DNA of 64,000 nucleotides from Peronospora farinosa (GCA_947646735.1 CANTFK010000986.1:310001-374000); one strand, 5' to 3'; shown: positions 19,943-32,750, counted from the first letter of the stretch. Made by a program: numbers and translations. Notes: generated by a model from the sequence alone, not told the origin.

Positions 19943-21127
19943 ATGGCTTTGACCGCTGCCATGCTGCTACTTGCTTCGAGAACAAGACCGTCGATGTGGG
20001 ACTACGACTTCGACGAGAACGAAAGCGAGCCGCGCAGTGTCATCATGATGATCCCGGACGGCACAAGCCCCAACGTATATATCGTATGCACCGTCGGCTC
20101 GATCCGAGTCTTTGGTCCCGTCTTCACACAAATCCATACCTACTATCTAGACGCACTCGTCCATGAGCTACATCACGGACCCAGCGACGGCCGCAACTGC
20201 TTACTCGACTAGTGTACAAGAGGTGCTCTTAGACTGACAACCTCTAGGTACTGTGCTGGAAGCAGCCAAGGCACGTGGCATGGTGACTAGCATGATCGTG
20301 ACATGCCGTGTTGCTTCTGCGACGCCAGATTCGTTCGCTTCTCACATGATTGACCGCGGCTCGGAAGGTAACATCGCTGCGCAGTACGTTGCGAACAAGA
20401 ATCTGGACTTCTTTCTAAAAGTGGTGGCAAGAGATACTTTAGCAAGTCCTTGCTCGAGGACCGCAAAGCGAACGGCTACTCCCTTCCGAGAAACTAAAAG
20501 GAGCTACTGGATTGTCAGTCTGCCAATGCTAACTCGGGTGCTCTTCTCCTTGTCGGTCGGTTCCACGATGACCACATGTCGTACGAGGTTGACCGTTTGT
20601 GTGACCTAACTGGAAACCCCTTCATGGCGTGTGAGCCAAGTCTCTCTGAATTGGCCAATATCGTGTTGAGTTCATTGCGCACGAATGAACAGGCGAAGAA
20701 GCATGGCTACTTTGCGACAATTAAAGGCTCACGCGTGGACACGCCGGTTATGCAAACGAACCGGGCACAGTGGCAAAGGAAGCCAATGCCTTTAATGATT
20801 CTGTTGCTGTACAGCATACCGTGTTAGACGACTTAAACCGGCGTCTAACACGGTATGCTGTCCCACGACACTGGCGGTCTCAGCCTCAAACGCAACCCGT
20901 AAGTATTTTGGTTTCCGACCGAGCTACAGCTGCAAGACATGTCGACCGAGGCCATGCACGACAGCGTAAATAAGAGCGGTGACTGTGCTGTATAGGCCAA
21001 TGATACCTGCAAAGCGTCTATGTTAGCCTCCTCCAATACGCCTCTCTTTACATACACAAACGTGACGTCAGCCACCGATGAGCAAGTGGCCAAGATTGTT
21101 AATGTTATTGCTACGGTCATCGAGGTA
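19943..21127 (+). pseudogene. Alkaline phosphatase pseudogene
   Basis: Pieces of an alkaline phosphatase appear in order but in different frames. MALTAAMLLLAS looks like a signal peptide; SVIMMIPDGTSPNV (metal-site start) follows. A stop and a frame change precede SMSYITDPATAATAYSTS, where family members have ITDSAATATAYSTG, so the nucleophile Ser is Pro. Next come GTVLEAAKARGMVTSMIVTC and GSEGNIAAQ, then a frame change before LLVGRFHDDHMSYEVDR and SLSELA. Then come GYFATIKGSRVD, a further shift, GYANEPGTVAKEANAFNDSV, an inserted palindrome, and HDTGGLSLKRN. At least three frameshifts, stops and a missing block make it non-functional. The end near 21127 is approximate. Confidence 0.85.
20811..20861. 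repeat. Perfect 20-bp inverted repeat with 11-nt loop
   Basis: Arms 20811-20830 and 20842-20861 are exact reverse complements; the loop is ACTTAAACCGG. The left arm is normal alkaline phosphatase coding sequence (AVQHTVLDD). The right arm stands where unrelated enzyme sequence should be, so it looks copied from the left arm. Confidence 0.97.
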
Positions 21128-21255
21128 TTACATGACTATGACTCTATAATGCTTGAACTGGGTCATGTACCGCAAAACTTCTCACATGTCACATACACGC
21201 GAAAAGACGCGATATTGGATTCGTCAATAATGCGTTATTTTTCTCGAATCATATT

Positions 21256-21298
21256 GCTCCATTTCTTGTCGTCGTTCCCTACTCAGATCAAGATTAAC
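21256..21298 (+). promoter_or_regulatory. Initiator-like motif upstream of the MIT-like/coiled-coil gene
   Basis: GCTCCATTTCTT at about 21256-21267 fits the oomycete initiator pattern (YCAYTYY) and lies about 35 bp before the ATG at 21299. Position and sequence are suggestive only. Confidence 0.45.
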
Positions 21299-23320
21299 AT
21301 GGGATGGAAAGTTATAGAAACAGAAGAGTACGAAAGTTCGGCACCGGCCGTACAGGCGCATTTCCACGCCGTTCGTGCTGAAACAGCTCTACACCGAGAT
21401 GACGTCTGTCTTTGTCTTTGTTTTATTCACCAAAATACTTTACTTTGCAATGAAAATTACGTTAAAACATTTTGCTATTGTCATTTTTCTATATAGTATG
21501 TTCAGGCTGAAAAAGAAGGACATTTGGCGAGTGAAAAGTTCCTGCAGGCGGCAGAGCGCGTCTCAGATAAACGCACGATAGATGCTTTGATGCTACTGGC
21601 GGAAAATTACGAGTACAGGGCCAAGGTGGCTCGTGCCAGGAACCCCAGTCCCGTAAAGATGACGACGGAGGTGAAGAAGACTGGGCCTCGGTATACTGAA
21701 GACAAAAGAGAGGTGATCATAGAGCAGGAGCAAACGACGACTGCAGATGGAGATGTGGACCCAGAGGAGAGACAAAAGGCGGAGACGCAACTGCATGTTG
21801 CGGCAGCAGAAATGGAGGAGCTCTGGAGGCGGCTGAACGCGATCGGATTGTCCAGTCCTGGCTCGGCGGACAAGGTAGGAACAGAGAGAAAAGAGAGAGA
21901 AAAAGGAAGAGAGAGATGGAGATGATGATCATGTGTGAATGGTTGTCGGTTGTGTGTGTTGCAGAATCTATTGATGTCGTCACGGCATTTGTCGTCGTCG
22001 TTGGGAGATTCATTTTGTTTGCTGCCAGCAAAAGCGAGGTACGACGTGACGTGATGGCAATGAGTAATGGAGGATATAGACCTGACTATAGTGATAGGGC
22101 AACAGTTGGAGTGGTGGCAACTGCGGTGGATGGGGGCTCGACGCTTCGAGCAGCAGTAGCATCTAGAATGAGGAATCAGCGTCAACGGTACGATACCTTT
22201 GGAAGTTTGTCGAGGTGACCGATGATATAGACTTTGTGAATCTTGTAGGTTAATGGAGCAGCAACTAGGCGGGCGAGGTCTACTAGGTCAGCGGGGGTCT
22301 GGAAGTACCCCTTTGAACGAGAATGGATCAACACCTGATCGATATGAAGACGGACAATGTGTTGATGACGAAAAGTCAGCTGCTGATGGTCAAGGAGATT
22401 ATGATAGATTGCAGGAGACGGTTGTCCACCAGAAGAAGGAAATTATGAGACTGCTTAATGCTGTGAAGACTCTAAGCAGCGAGAACACAAAGCTTGTGAA
22501 GGTATGCTTGGTATCAGTTTCAGTATATCGATGGAGGGCTGTTTAATTGACTTATGTTTAACATTATGTAGAAATGCGAGGCATTGGCGAACGTCCAAGC
22601 TGAAAATTGCGAAATCCGCGACTCAATGGATCTTTTTAAGAAAGACTACAATCAGAAGGTATGTTACTCGAGTCTTTTGACAGTAGAAAGTCAGTTAAAA
22701 GTGATAACGACGTCCATGCTTTCAGTTGGTGATGATTAAGAGGGCTCTGGAGGAATGGCGACGCCAACGAAATAGTGGAGCTCAAACTTCTATACAGCCA
22801 AACAGCGCTGGAAGGTAAGCGTTAATGCAGCAGTAGCACCTTAGCACCTGTCCTGGGCACAAACTTACTCACTGCTTCTTTGTCAGCGATAGCTCGGTGT
22901 TGGAAGGTAAAATGAAGATGCAAGAGGCGCGGATCGTTAAGCTGATGGAAGAGGCAAGGGTGAAGGTGCGCACTCGTTGCTTTAAAGCTCGGTTTGAATG
23001 TTGTTGATACTCACCATTGCTACGTACTATAGGACGACCGCATTGCCAAGTACGACAAGTGGTACCAGACGTTAAAAGCAGGCGCAAAGGCGAAACAGCT
23101 CAGTCAGAGTCGCGAAAGTAGCAATGGGGCCAATAGTTTCAACAGCTCAAACAGCTTCGTGCAAAATAGTGATGGTAGACTGTGCGGGCCGAGCAACTCC
23201 TTCACGAGCAGCAGCAGTTTCCACGGTCCAGGAGGGCCTCTCGAGTCCCCAGACAGCAGTTTAAGTGCGCCTCGTCAGTTCAGTCGCCCTCCTGCCCACC
23301 CGAACCGCCGAGCGCTGTGA
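21299..23320 (+). CDS. MIT-like and coiled-coil protein (8 exons)
   Basis: Exons 21299-21403, 21506-21874, 21965-22038, 22249-22501, 22572-22658, 22726-22814, 22887-22965, 23033-23320; 1344 nt, 447 aa, all phases join. The first 60-70 residues form a helical hairpin resembling MIT domains (AHFHAVRAETALHRDD, then LASEKFLQAAERV and IDALMLLAENYEYRAKVARA). A charged linker follows. Coiled-coil segments are spread over exons 4-8 (QETVVHQKKEIMRLLNAVKT, MKMQEARIVKLMEEARVK). The tail is Ser/Asn/Pro-rich (SNSFTSSSSFHGPGG). MIT plus coiled coil occurs in autophagy regulators such as NRBF2, but the resemblance is architectural only and no name is given. Intron 1 has a weaker donor (GTCTGT) than the rest. 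Confidence 0.75.
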
Positions 23321-23684
23321 GTTTGGGACTTGGTGAGGAAACAAGTATGTTACACTTACGCTACGAGCCAACTACAAAATGCACTGCTTGTTGAAATCAT
23401 TTTATTGCTTAATGTAATCCTGATCTGCATCTGAGCGCACCGTCACATCCAGAACTACACCATCAACAACCCGATGAAGTGGGAAATCTTCTATTCATCG
23501 CGCACCTAATAGCAGCCAAAACGACGTTCGTTTCGCTCGACCTTTACCAAGCAGCGAGGTGACACCTTCATTGTTTGTTTTTGATTCAGCAGAGCACCTT
23601 GAACGGAAACGAACATACCCTCTTTGATCATCGTTGTCGTTGTTGGCTAGCTGTGCGGATTACGCTGCATGTCCCAGCGAGGCA
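23321..23684. other. Convergent intergenic region
   Basis: Between the stops of the MIT-like/coiled-coil gene and Sec61 alpha. No gene, repeat or RNA recognised. Confidence 0.4.
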
Positions 23685-25109
23685 CTAAAATCCAAAGAGA
23701 CCGCTAAACGGCATATCCGCTTGCTCCCGTGCAAAAGTCTCAAAGTACTGGTAGATGATAGTCACAGCCAGCAGGATACCGGTGCCCGAGCCAATAGCGC
23801 CTAGCAAGTCTGCAACCATAGACAACGCGCCAATGCACATGCCGCCAAAAGCAGCAGCCGTGGGGATGTAGCGGTTGAGCACGTGCACAATCGAAGAGTC
23901 ACGGTGGCCCTTCATTACCATCTGCTGGTCACGCAACTGCTTGGCCACATCGCGAGCCGACGAGCCCGAGATCTCAATCCACGTCTTGGAGAAAAGCGCG
24001 CACGAACCGAGGATAAAAATGACGTACATAACGAAACGCAGTGGATCGTACAAGATTTGCGCCAAGTTGCTGGGAGCTGACATGTAGTACGCGGCTCCAC
24101 CCACAGGCACCGTCTGACCGGCACTTCCTTCCACGTCCTGCCACACACCGAGCAGACGGACGAGGAAGTTGCCACTGAACTTCTTGTACAGCAGCTGCGA
24201 GATGAAGTACAGGTTCGACACCAGAGCCGTTTGCAAAATGATAGGCATGTTGGACGTGTAAAAGAGCTTAATCGGGTACGTTCCCTGCTGGCCACGCAAC
24301 TTCTGGTACTTGACGGGAAGGTCCACACGAAAGCCCTGGAAGTAGATGACCACAACGAAAACAAACATAGTGGCTAGCAGATTGGTGACATTGGGTAAGT
24401 TCTGGCGGTAGAAAGCCTCCTTGAGAGCACGCAACTTGTCCGAGCGAGTAATCAGCAGATGAAACAGAGCAATGATAGCACCTTCAAACTCCGTGCCACG
24501 TCCAGTGTTAATGGTCGTGGGGGAGAAGGCTTTCCAGACAATGTTTTCACAAATATTAGTAGCAATAAAGAGCGAAATACCCGAGCCAAGACCGTAGCCT
24601 TTCTGTAGCATCTCGTCCAAAATGATGACCAATACACCAGCACACAGTAGCTGCACGATGATAAGGATAGCGTTGAATGCACCAATGTCTGAAATGTTGC
24701 CATACATGCCTGAGACCACGTAAGCTACAGCCTCACCCAGCGTAATGAGGATGCCAAAGAGCTTTTGGGCGCCACTAAACAGTGCACGGTCTTCTTTAAG
24801 TGACTGGTCGACTTCAATCATCTTGGAACCAGCGAGCAGCTGCATGACAAGGCCTGACGTTACAATAGGGCTTATACCCAGCTCCATGAGTGTGCCACGA
24901 TTCGAGGCAAGAATTACACGCATCCAATAGAGTGGATCCGATGACTTGGTCGTCTGAATACCATAGAGCGGAATCTGGCAACATACGAGGAAGATAAAGA
25001 GCGTAATGATTGTCCAAAGCACTTTCTCACGGAACGGAATCTTGCGGTCAGGCTGTGCCACTTCAGGCAGAACGCACATGACGGGTCGAATCAGATGCAA
25101 AAAGCGCAT
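23685..25109 (-). CDS. Sec61 alpha, ER translocon channel
   Basis: Single-exon gene of 474 aa, the normal length. Sec61 alpha is the pore-forming subunit of the translocon that moves nascent proteins into or across the ER membrane. Hallmarks include [20 protein letters not shown] (TM1), [36 protein letters not shown] (plug and TM2), [75 protein letters not shown] and [17 protein letters not shown]. About ten membrane segments are visible. The start at 25109 gives [10 protein letters not shown], matching the family. The frame extends a further 45 codons upstream without an ATG that fits the family, so that part was not used. No intron. Confidence 0.97.
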   Translation of the reverse strand: MRFLHLIRPVMCVLPEVAQPDRKIPFREKVLWTIITLFIFLVCCQIPLYGIQTTKSSDPLYWMRVILASNRGTLMELGISPIVTSGLVMQLLAGSKMIEVDQSLKEDRALFSGAQKLFGILITLGEAVAYVVSGMYGNISDIGAFNAILIIVQLLCAGVLVIILDEMLQKGYGLGSGISLFIATNICENIVWKAFSPTTINTGRGTEFEGAIIALFHLLITRSDKLRALKEAFYRQNLPNVTNLLATMFVFVVVIYFQGFRVDLPVKYQKLRGQQGTYPIKLFYTSNMPIILQTALVSNLYFISQLLYKKFSGNFLVRLLGVWQDVEGSAGQTVPVGGAAYYMSAPSNLAQILYDPLRFVMYVIFILGSCALFSKTWIEISGSSARDVAKQLRDQQMVMKGHRDSSIVHVLNRYIPTAAAFGGMCIGALSMVADLLGAIGSGTGILLAVTIIYQYFETFAREQADMPFSGLFGF

Positions 25110-27341
25110 TTTTTGACTGATTCTTCCTTCTGTTGCGTCTTGATACTTTTTGGGGAATGAGCCCTCGTAAGCGCAAAGGGGGGCTACGAGAGCGACACGT
25201 ATGTAGGTTTGTAAAGTACCGTTGAAACTATGAAATTGAAACAAGTGAAATATGATAAACCTTTAGTATAGCATTTTCAACTTGGGTTTTGGATAAAAGG
25301 TATGCCCAGTGTTACATTCCATACACCTATCTTATGGTAGGAAAAAAAGAAAGGCATGTGTAAAAAGTCGGTAAAAAGTGGCAGCTACAAGAGACCCTGC
25401 GGTGCACCCTAAAATGGCAAAGATTGTGTCGCACTAAATAGGTCCTTTTTGCAATAATCGTCCGACTAAAAAATGGCGCCTTATGCTATCGACTGCAGCT
25501 GTATTTATTTAAGCTAATTATGATCTTCTTAGTGCTGACGAACTGGAGGTGTAGGTAGGCTTTTACTTGATGAGGCGCTGCATATACACCTCTTTTTCTT
25601 CTACCTTGAACTTTGAGTAGTCGTGCGTCTTTCGCCCCGCATCAACCACTCGTAACAATTGACGAGATAAGATAATATGGTTGGTACAACAAGTTGGTGA
25701 TGCTCTACGCGCCTAATTACATATGCTGAGCTTATGGACATGAGAATGTCTATAAGTCTACTTATATCTATCTGTGAGCTGCGATGCACATGTATATTTG
25801 ATATGCGAGAGAGCTGTGTGGCTGCGTACCGTGACGACGCGATGCCAATCGCCTTCAATGTTGGTGAACTTTGTCGCTGGAGTAAAGTCATCTCTACGAG
25901 CAATTCCTGTCTTTCGGTCGACTAACTTAATAACCATCGGAATTTGTCACCTGGATTCTGTTTTAGTGATGTCTGGCTAAGTTTTTGTGCTGCAAAAGGA
26001 TTCGCGAGATGCATTCAAAGCAGTAGCGACATTGAAGAACCGAGGAGGAGCACATGCGCTGTAAAAAGGTGGCTTTGTCTATCCAGTGCTGGTTGCTACT
26101 TGTCGGTATTTCAAAATCAACACATACATGCAGCATTAGCGTTATCTTCAACTAGCTGTACACTGCTTAGCTTGTAGCTGGCTGGCGGTGCTTGGATTAG
26201 TCCAAGCTAGTAAGAAATGGACAACGTCGAAAGTTTACACGCTCCTGTTGAGGCCTTCTGGATGATACTTGCGCAATGGTGTCAAGAACGTGTAAAACCG
26301 ATCGCAGCCATGCAAGGGTAAGGTCGTTGCTGAAAGGTCGATTTGCTTCTATGGCGCTGCTTCACTCTGCAAAATAAAATCGATGACATCATTCTTAAAA
26401 GGCTCGCGAGGGCCGTAATGCCCACGGTCTTTTTGTTGTTATTGATTTCTTCAGCGGCTACAAAAAGTGTTTTATTCATCCAGAGCTGACTTTGGTCGCG
26501 CGAGATGTGGCATACTTGTGTCTAGCGACGTAGCTTCATTATATGTCCTGCAAGACACCTCAAAATAAAAGTATCAAGGACTTACCATTGACTCCCTTTT
26601 GTTTCATTGACCACAGTGATACAAGCAACACCCAGGAGTGCAATGTGCCATCAACCGAAGTAGTGGACGTACCGCACCGTTTCCGGATCATAGTATGTTG
26701 CGCTACTCCTTCTTAATGCACATATTATATGTCGTTTTCCAGGACTATATATAGCCAACAGGTAGCGATGGCGACCGAGTTGAGTGTGTGACGCTGCAAA
26801 GCCACATCAGAAGTAAAAAGTGCAGAGAAGATGAGCACTTACTGCAATTATGCGTAGCAATGCGTCCGTAGGCTCATTGTACGAGGTGCATAGGCAAGTA
26901 CAGCAGACTACAAAGCAACGAGTACTTGGAGCAATGCTGACATACAGCCGTAGACCGAAGCAGCATTATCCAGCGTAGCGAGCGCAGCGACAGCGAATGA
27001 AGAAGGTGAAAGAGCTAGGAGATAAGTAGGAAGACGGAGAGCAATACACTTCTCGACCGCCTGCCTCTACCCACGACAGCAATCCAAGAGTATTGGTTTC
27101 TTGTTATATTCTAGCAAAGTACTTTGCGCATGCGCTCGTCGCATATTCAGCCGACATGGCGATCTGCGTGCTTCAACTTCAGTGACCATCACTCCTTCAA
27201 CAGTGCATCGAATATAATAAATTACTATAGACCTGTCTATATTGTGTAATAATGGAAACCATATCAGCTATATTGCGAAAGCATTGGCCCACTAAAACAA
27301 TTGCGCGCGCCAGACATTAACACGAGGAAAGTCCGTCGACC
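25110..27341. other. Long intergenic region without recognisable genes
   Basis: 2.2 kb between Sec61 alpha and SMC2, which are divergent. Frames here are short, T- and A-rich and lack domains. No tRNA, LTR or repeat array was recognised. Composition drops in GC relative to the neighbouring genes. Confidence 0.45.
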
Positions 27342-30300
27342 ATGCACATTGAAGAGATCATTCTGGACGGCTTCAAGTCGTACGCAACGCGTACGGTCGT
27401 AAGCGGGTTCGATCCTCGTTTTAATGCCATTACGGGACTCAATGGTAGCGGCAAATCGAACGTGCTGGACGCCATCTGCTTTGTACTGGGTATCACCAAC
27501 CTATCGCAGGTGCGGGCCAATAATCTGCAGGAGCTCGTATACAAACAGGGTCAAGCAGGCGTGACAAAAGCCAGTGTGACCATTGTGTTTAACAATCAGG
27601 ACGCCAAGGCCTCACCTGTGGGCTATGAGCAATACGAGCAGATCTCCGTGGCGCGGCAGGTCGTGATTGGTGGCCGCAATAAGTACCTCATCAATGGCCA
27701 CACAGCCCAAGTGAGTCAGGTGCAAAACCTCTTTCACTCGGTACAGCTCAATGTGAACAATCCACACTTTCTCATCATGCAAGGTCGTATCACTAAAGTA
27801 CTTAACATGAAGCCACCTGAGATCCTTGGCATGATCGAGGAAGCGGCTGGCACGAGGATGTACGAGAACAAGAAGCTAGCTGCACTCAAGACCATGACCA
27901 AGAAGGAGAAGAAGGTCGACGAGATTAACAGCATCCTGGCCAATGAAATTACTCCCACGCTCGAAAAACTGCGGGCTGAAAAGACGCACTACTTGAAGTG
28001 GGCGGCCAATAACACGGAGATGGAGCGGCTACAAAGGTTCTGTGTCGCCAATGATTACCAAAAGGCGCAGGACGCGCTGAATAATACTGCACAGCATGTG
28101 GAAAAGATGCAGCAGGCCCAGCGAGCAGCCAAGGAGCAAGAAGCGCAGATTGAACAGGAGATTGAACAGGTGGAAAATGAAGTTGAAGTACTTCATCAAC
28201 AGAGAGAGAAAGAGATGGGCAAGGAGTTTCAGCAATTGAAGAACAATGTGGAAAAGATCAGCAAGGAAGTGGTCAAGTTCACCACCAAGTTGAAACACTG
28301 CAAAGCCTCCATCGAGCAACAAGTGAACGCGGAAGCAGGTATGAATGATCAACAAGCAGAGACCAAACAGGTTATGGCTAAGCTAGCCAAGGATATTGAA
28401 AAGGCCAAGGGGAAAGTAAATCGAATCGAGGAGACTTACACAGCCAAGGAGACAGAGACAAACGACTACTTGCGCCAGATTCAGGCGCTGAATGCTGGTA
28501 TGGAGCAGAGTGGAGACAGCGATGAGTCTCTATCTGAGCGTCTTGCGTCAAAGCAGCGGGAATTGCAGGAGAGCAACACTGCGATCAAACAGATTAACCT
28601 AAAGCTAAAGCACATGGAAGAAAGTATCAAACAAAAGCGTCATGAAATTAAGCAGACCCGCATGAACAACCTCAGTCTGGACGAAGAGCGTAAGCTCAAG
28701 ATTGGTGAGCTGGAGCATATGCAGCGCAAGGTTGATCGGCTCACAAACAGTTTCAACTCTGAAGAAGAGCGTAAACTTCAAGACCGCGTTCGTGAGCTAC
28801 AAGAGAAGATCGCGCGTGGTGAGAGGGATGCGGATGAGATTTCGTCTGGGTTGTCATCCCGGTTGGATTTCAAGTACACGGACCCTTACCGTAACTTCAA
28901 CCGAGAAAGCGTCATGGGTGTACTGATCAACCTGCTCGAGACGAAGCACGAGTGGTCTGCACTTGCTCTAGAAATTGCTGCAGGCGGAAAACTGTACCAG
29001 GTTGTGGTGGACAATGAGAAGACCGCAAAGGACATTCTCAAGTTTGGCCGTCTCATGACCCGCGTCACAATCATTCCGCTTAACCGCATTTCGCGCAAGA
29101 CGGTGGATCGTCGTAAAGTGGACAAAGCCCGACAGGTTGCCCAGCAGCAGGATGGGAAAGTGTGGGAAGCGATGGAATTGATTCACTTCAAGCCAGACCT
29201 TCTTCCAGCGATGCAGTACGCTTTTGGTTCCTCTATAATATGTGAAACAAGCGAACTTGCAAAGAACGTTACGTTCCACAGGGATATTAAAGTCAAGACA
29301 GTGACTCTCGATGGCGATTCTTACGACCCAGCAGGCACGCTTCAAGGAGGTTCTGCGCCATCCAGTGGTACTCCAGTCCTTCTAAGGCTCCATCAACTGA
29401 TCAACCGTACCCGGGAACTTAGCGATATGCGACGAGATTATCAGGATTGTTCTCGCGCCCTAGATGACATGAAGCAGGTTTGTCGACTTTGACCTAACCT
29501 ATTGCTTGCGATAGCACTAATTTTATGTATTGTTTGTCTAGGATTCTGGCCACTTTCGCCAGTTAAAACACCAGATTGAGCTGAAGGAGCACGAGCTGCG
29601 CTTGCTTGACGAGCGTATTGCCGATAGTGTCTTTGCCCAGCTGGAACGTGACGTTGCTGCTTCCGAAGCGCAGTACGCTCAGGATAAAGAACTCTTGATT
29701 ACTAAAAAAGAGGCGGTTGTTAAGCTAACAAACGAGGTAAAGATCCTGGGCAATGACATCGCCAACTTGAAGGAGTCGCGTCAATCAACGATAGTTGTTC
29801 TGGAGAAGCGATTTGCAGAGGCTAAAAAGGAGACCCAAAAGATCGGTATGCACCTCAAGACTGCGCAGCAGGAACTATCCGAGCTGGTGCTGGAATCGGA
29901 ATCTGCCGAGCAGGAGCTGACAGGTAACAACGAAAGCGTATCTGGTATTCAAGAAGAGCTTGCTGCGCTTCGTAAAGAGGAGAAGAAGGTGGAAGACAAG
30001 CTTGCTGAAATCGAGGATACTTACAAAAAGGCTTCCGGAAAACTGGAAGAGCGACGTAGCGACTTGACTCTGTGTGACCAGCAGCTTAAGGAGCTAAGTG
30101 CTCGTCAGAGTGCTCTCTCAAAAAGAAGAAGTGACCTAGAGATTGAACGCAAAAAGGCGGAGCATAAAATTTCTCGGATGGCCAAGGACGAAAGCGATGC
30201 CAAGATGATGGTAAAGAAGTTGGAGAAGGCACACCCCTGGATTGAAACTGAGAAGGAATTTTTTGGACGCGAACACACTGACTATGACTTCCAGCGACGG

Positions 30301-31024
30301 GATCCATCGAGCGCGAATCGCCGTCTATTAGAATTAAAGGAAACCCAGGGCGCTCTGTCTAAGAAGATAAACAAAAAAGTCATGGGAATGATTGAGAAGG
30401 CTGAGCAGGAGTACCAAGGCCTGATGAATAAGCGTCATATCATCGAGAACGACAAAGAGAAAATTACATCAGTCATCAAGGAGCTTGACGCGAAAAAAAA
30501 CGAGGCTCTCCAGACAACGTGGGTGAAGGTAAACAAGGACTTTGGTTCCATCTTCGGCACGCTACTGCCTGGAACGCATGCAAAGCTGGACCCGCCTACA
30601 AATGGTAATATCCTGTTTACTCTTCACGTGCAGCAGAGTGTTGTTATTGACTTTTGTTGTCTTTACGCTAGGGACCATTCTCGATGGACTTCAAGTGCGC
30701 GTTTCGTTTGGTGGCGTGTGGAAGGAGAGCTTGACGGAGCTGAGTGGTGGTCAGCGCTCACTACTTGCTTTGTCTCTCATTTTGTCGCTCTTGCTGTTCA
30801 AGCCGGCACCAATGTACATTCTGGACGAAGTTGATGCTGCTCTAGATCTGTCGCACACCCAAAATATTGGCCAGATGATTCGGTCACACTTTTCGCATTC
30901 ACAATTCATCGTGGTATCACTCAAAGAGGGCATGTTCAACAATGCCAATGTGGTCTTCCGAACCAAATTTGTTGATGGTGTGTCGACGGTCACTCGTACG
31001 GTTCCGAAATCACGTGCTCGGTAA
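27342..31024 (+). CDS. SMC2: SMC2, condensin ATPase subunit (3 exons)
   Basis: Exons 27342-29477, 29542-30604, 30672-31024; 3552 nt, 1183 aa, close to the usual SMC2 size. SMC2 pairs with SMC4 in condensin and compacts mitotic chromosomes. Walker A GLNGSGKS is at about 32-39 and the first exon continues [19 protein letters not shown], an SMC2 hallmark. Long coiled coils (about 170-505 and 680-1030) flank a hinge (about 515-650, with [13 protein letters not shown] and [12 protein letters not shown]). The C-terminal head has [16 protein letters not shown] (signature) and [20 protein letters not shown] (Walker B and D-loop). Introns are 64 and 67 bp, phases 0 and 1. The start ATG fits family members beginning [14 protein letters not shown]. 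No defects seen. Confidence 0.97.
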
Positions 31025-32120
31025 AGTTGCGAAGTTTTTTCTACTGAAATGATAAAGCTGGGCGTATATGTGCAATTCGTTTGCACATGCATGAATAGGT
31101 AGGAGGTGGCTCATAGTGTCAGGCTACAAGATCTTGACGCTGAATTCATATTCGAATATTACAGCTCTCGATTCAAAGCTCGTCAGTCTCGCCATGATTT
31201 ATTTTTCTACGATGAATGCTGATGCAACGAGGATTCCTGCCAGCTTCTCTATATAAGTTTTGCTTTCTTTCAAAGTGGCCCTCAACGTAGTGGAGAATAT
31301 ACTACTACACTTGCTACCCTAGCAGCTCTCGACAGTTGCCCAAACATAAAAACATTCATGCAGTGATCATAGCTTTGTTTCAAGCTCGGACCGATGTCAC
31401 AAATCAAAAAAGTACCGGCAAACCACGCTGTATGGTAGCGTAGCAGGGTGTTTGCCGACACCGTCGTCTCGGGAAACCACGCTGGGTCAGTAGATTTTGA
31501 CAGCTGCAATGCCTTCGCCAATTGCAACTCCAAGATGCGTCAGTAGCGCTTGCACCAATCCGACAGAGTCCTCCATTGACTGCGATTGAACCTTCGACGT
31601 CAAAGGGACGTGGTTCTGGTGGCTTATGAAATTCTTGCACCATTATTGATGGTGCAAGAATTTTCTCTAGAGACGCACGTGAGGTCGCGGATGGAGGGGT
31701 GATGACGGCATCGAACTCAACAGGATGAGAAGGATTGGGAGAAGAAACGCAGTCTACTATATAGGAGGTTGTGGTATCAGAGACAAAAGGCGATGAGCAG
31801 AAAAACGACGAGGTTGCGGCGATCGTTGATGATATTGTAGACGTCGTGGGAAAGTATCTTACTGCCACGTGCAGAAGAGGTTGTGACATCCGCAAAAGTA
31901 AATACAGGTGCATACGGCGAAGTGCCAGCAGGGCAAGTGGTTGTTGTACAGAAGCCTGAAGTTACTTAAGAGACTGTCGATGACAATCATGCTGTCGACA
32001 AAGTTGTCGCAGGAAGTAGCCGAGAGAAAAGATACACTCGACAACGCTGTCGTGGAGATTAATGCAACCAGCGTTGTACCGGAGCTACACAGTTTCTTAG
32101 TTAGAGGAAGACTTGAAAGG
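31025..32120. other. Intergenic between SMC2 and the retrotransposon cluster
   Basis: No gene recognised. A frame on the minus strand (31404-31913) has no domain similarity. One perfect hairpin is listed separately. The right border is the target-site duplication ATAGA at 32121-32125. Confidence 0.45.
31629..31663. repeat. Perfect 15-bp inverted repeat with 5-nt loop
   Basis: Arms 31629-31643 (AAATTCTTGCACCAT) and 31649-31663 are exact complements; loop TATTG. No T-run or gene end suggests a terminator. Confidence 0.95.
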
Positions 32121-32125
32121 ATAGA

Positions 32126-32734
32126 TGTAGACGCGCACTTCTACGAAGTTGCCTCGTACTACGAGCACACACCTTATGCACAAGCGAGGAAGCGGTTATA
32201 CCGTCTTACAATCGCGTGCGAGGGTGGTTGGGAGGTTGGGAGGTTGGTCGACTGCTTAAGCAGTCGTACCACCAGTTGCCTCTCGCTTAAGCGAGAGTGC
32301 AACGAACTTCTTAACAAGAAGGCACCGACGTCACGTAGAAGCTTTTCAGCTTCTCGTGCGTGGTGCTTCGGTGTTTAAGCAAATTCAAGACTGATTTATA
32401 TTTAATAGATTTTAACTAAATATAAATCTAACTACTGATTGGTTAATATGTAATGATGGGTGCCATCTCTATAGATGCGCATCCCAATGTGCGAGCTTAT
32501 ATATATTAAGCTCGCTCAATGACGTAACTGACTGACGTCATTTGATGACGCCTAGTCCCAGCTGGGCGTCATCCCCATCAATGTGAATACACCTAGTGTA
32601 TATCACATACGCAAGGGTGTGACACATGGTGTGTCTCACCCGAGCGACAGGTCTTAAGTACTTACGTACCTTTTGAGACCTGCCCGTTAAGTACTCCGTA
32701 CTTTACGGGTACGTGGAACGTTGAGCCCGTTACA
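32126..32734 (-). repeat. LTR of element A, left copy (3' LTR), subtype 1
   Basis: 609 bp, plus-strand ends TGTAGACG ... CCCGTTACA, flanked on the left by ATAGA (32121-32125). Contains two 18-bp perfect palindromes centred on CTTAAG (32249-32266 and 32280-32297) and a chain of further hairpins, including 32587-32601, 32615-32641 and 32683-32709. Its U3 half matches the LTR at 52274-52875 almost exactly, while its U5 half differs from that copy. Confidence 0.93.
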
Positions 32735-32750
32735 CCATCCCCCGTTTTAG
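32735..32750 (-). other. Polypurine tract of element A
   Basis: On the minus strand the sequence reads AAAACGGGGGATGG directly before the LTR start TGTAACGGG. The same tract precedes the 3' LTR of element C at 59778-59791. Confidence 0.8.

Noticed and set aside
31404..31913. 169-codon minus-strand frame near the transposon cluster
   Set aside because: Low-complexity Ser/Thr/Pro content without domain similarity, and it runs through the 15-bp hairpin.
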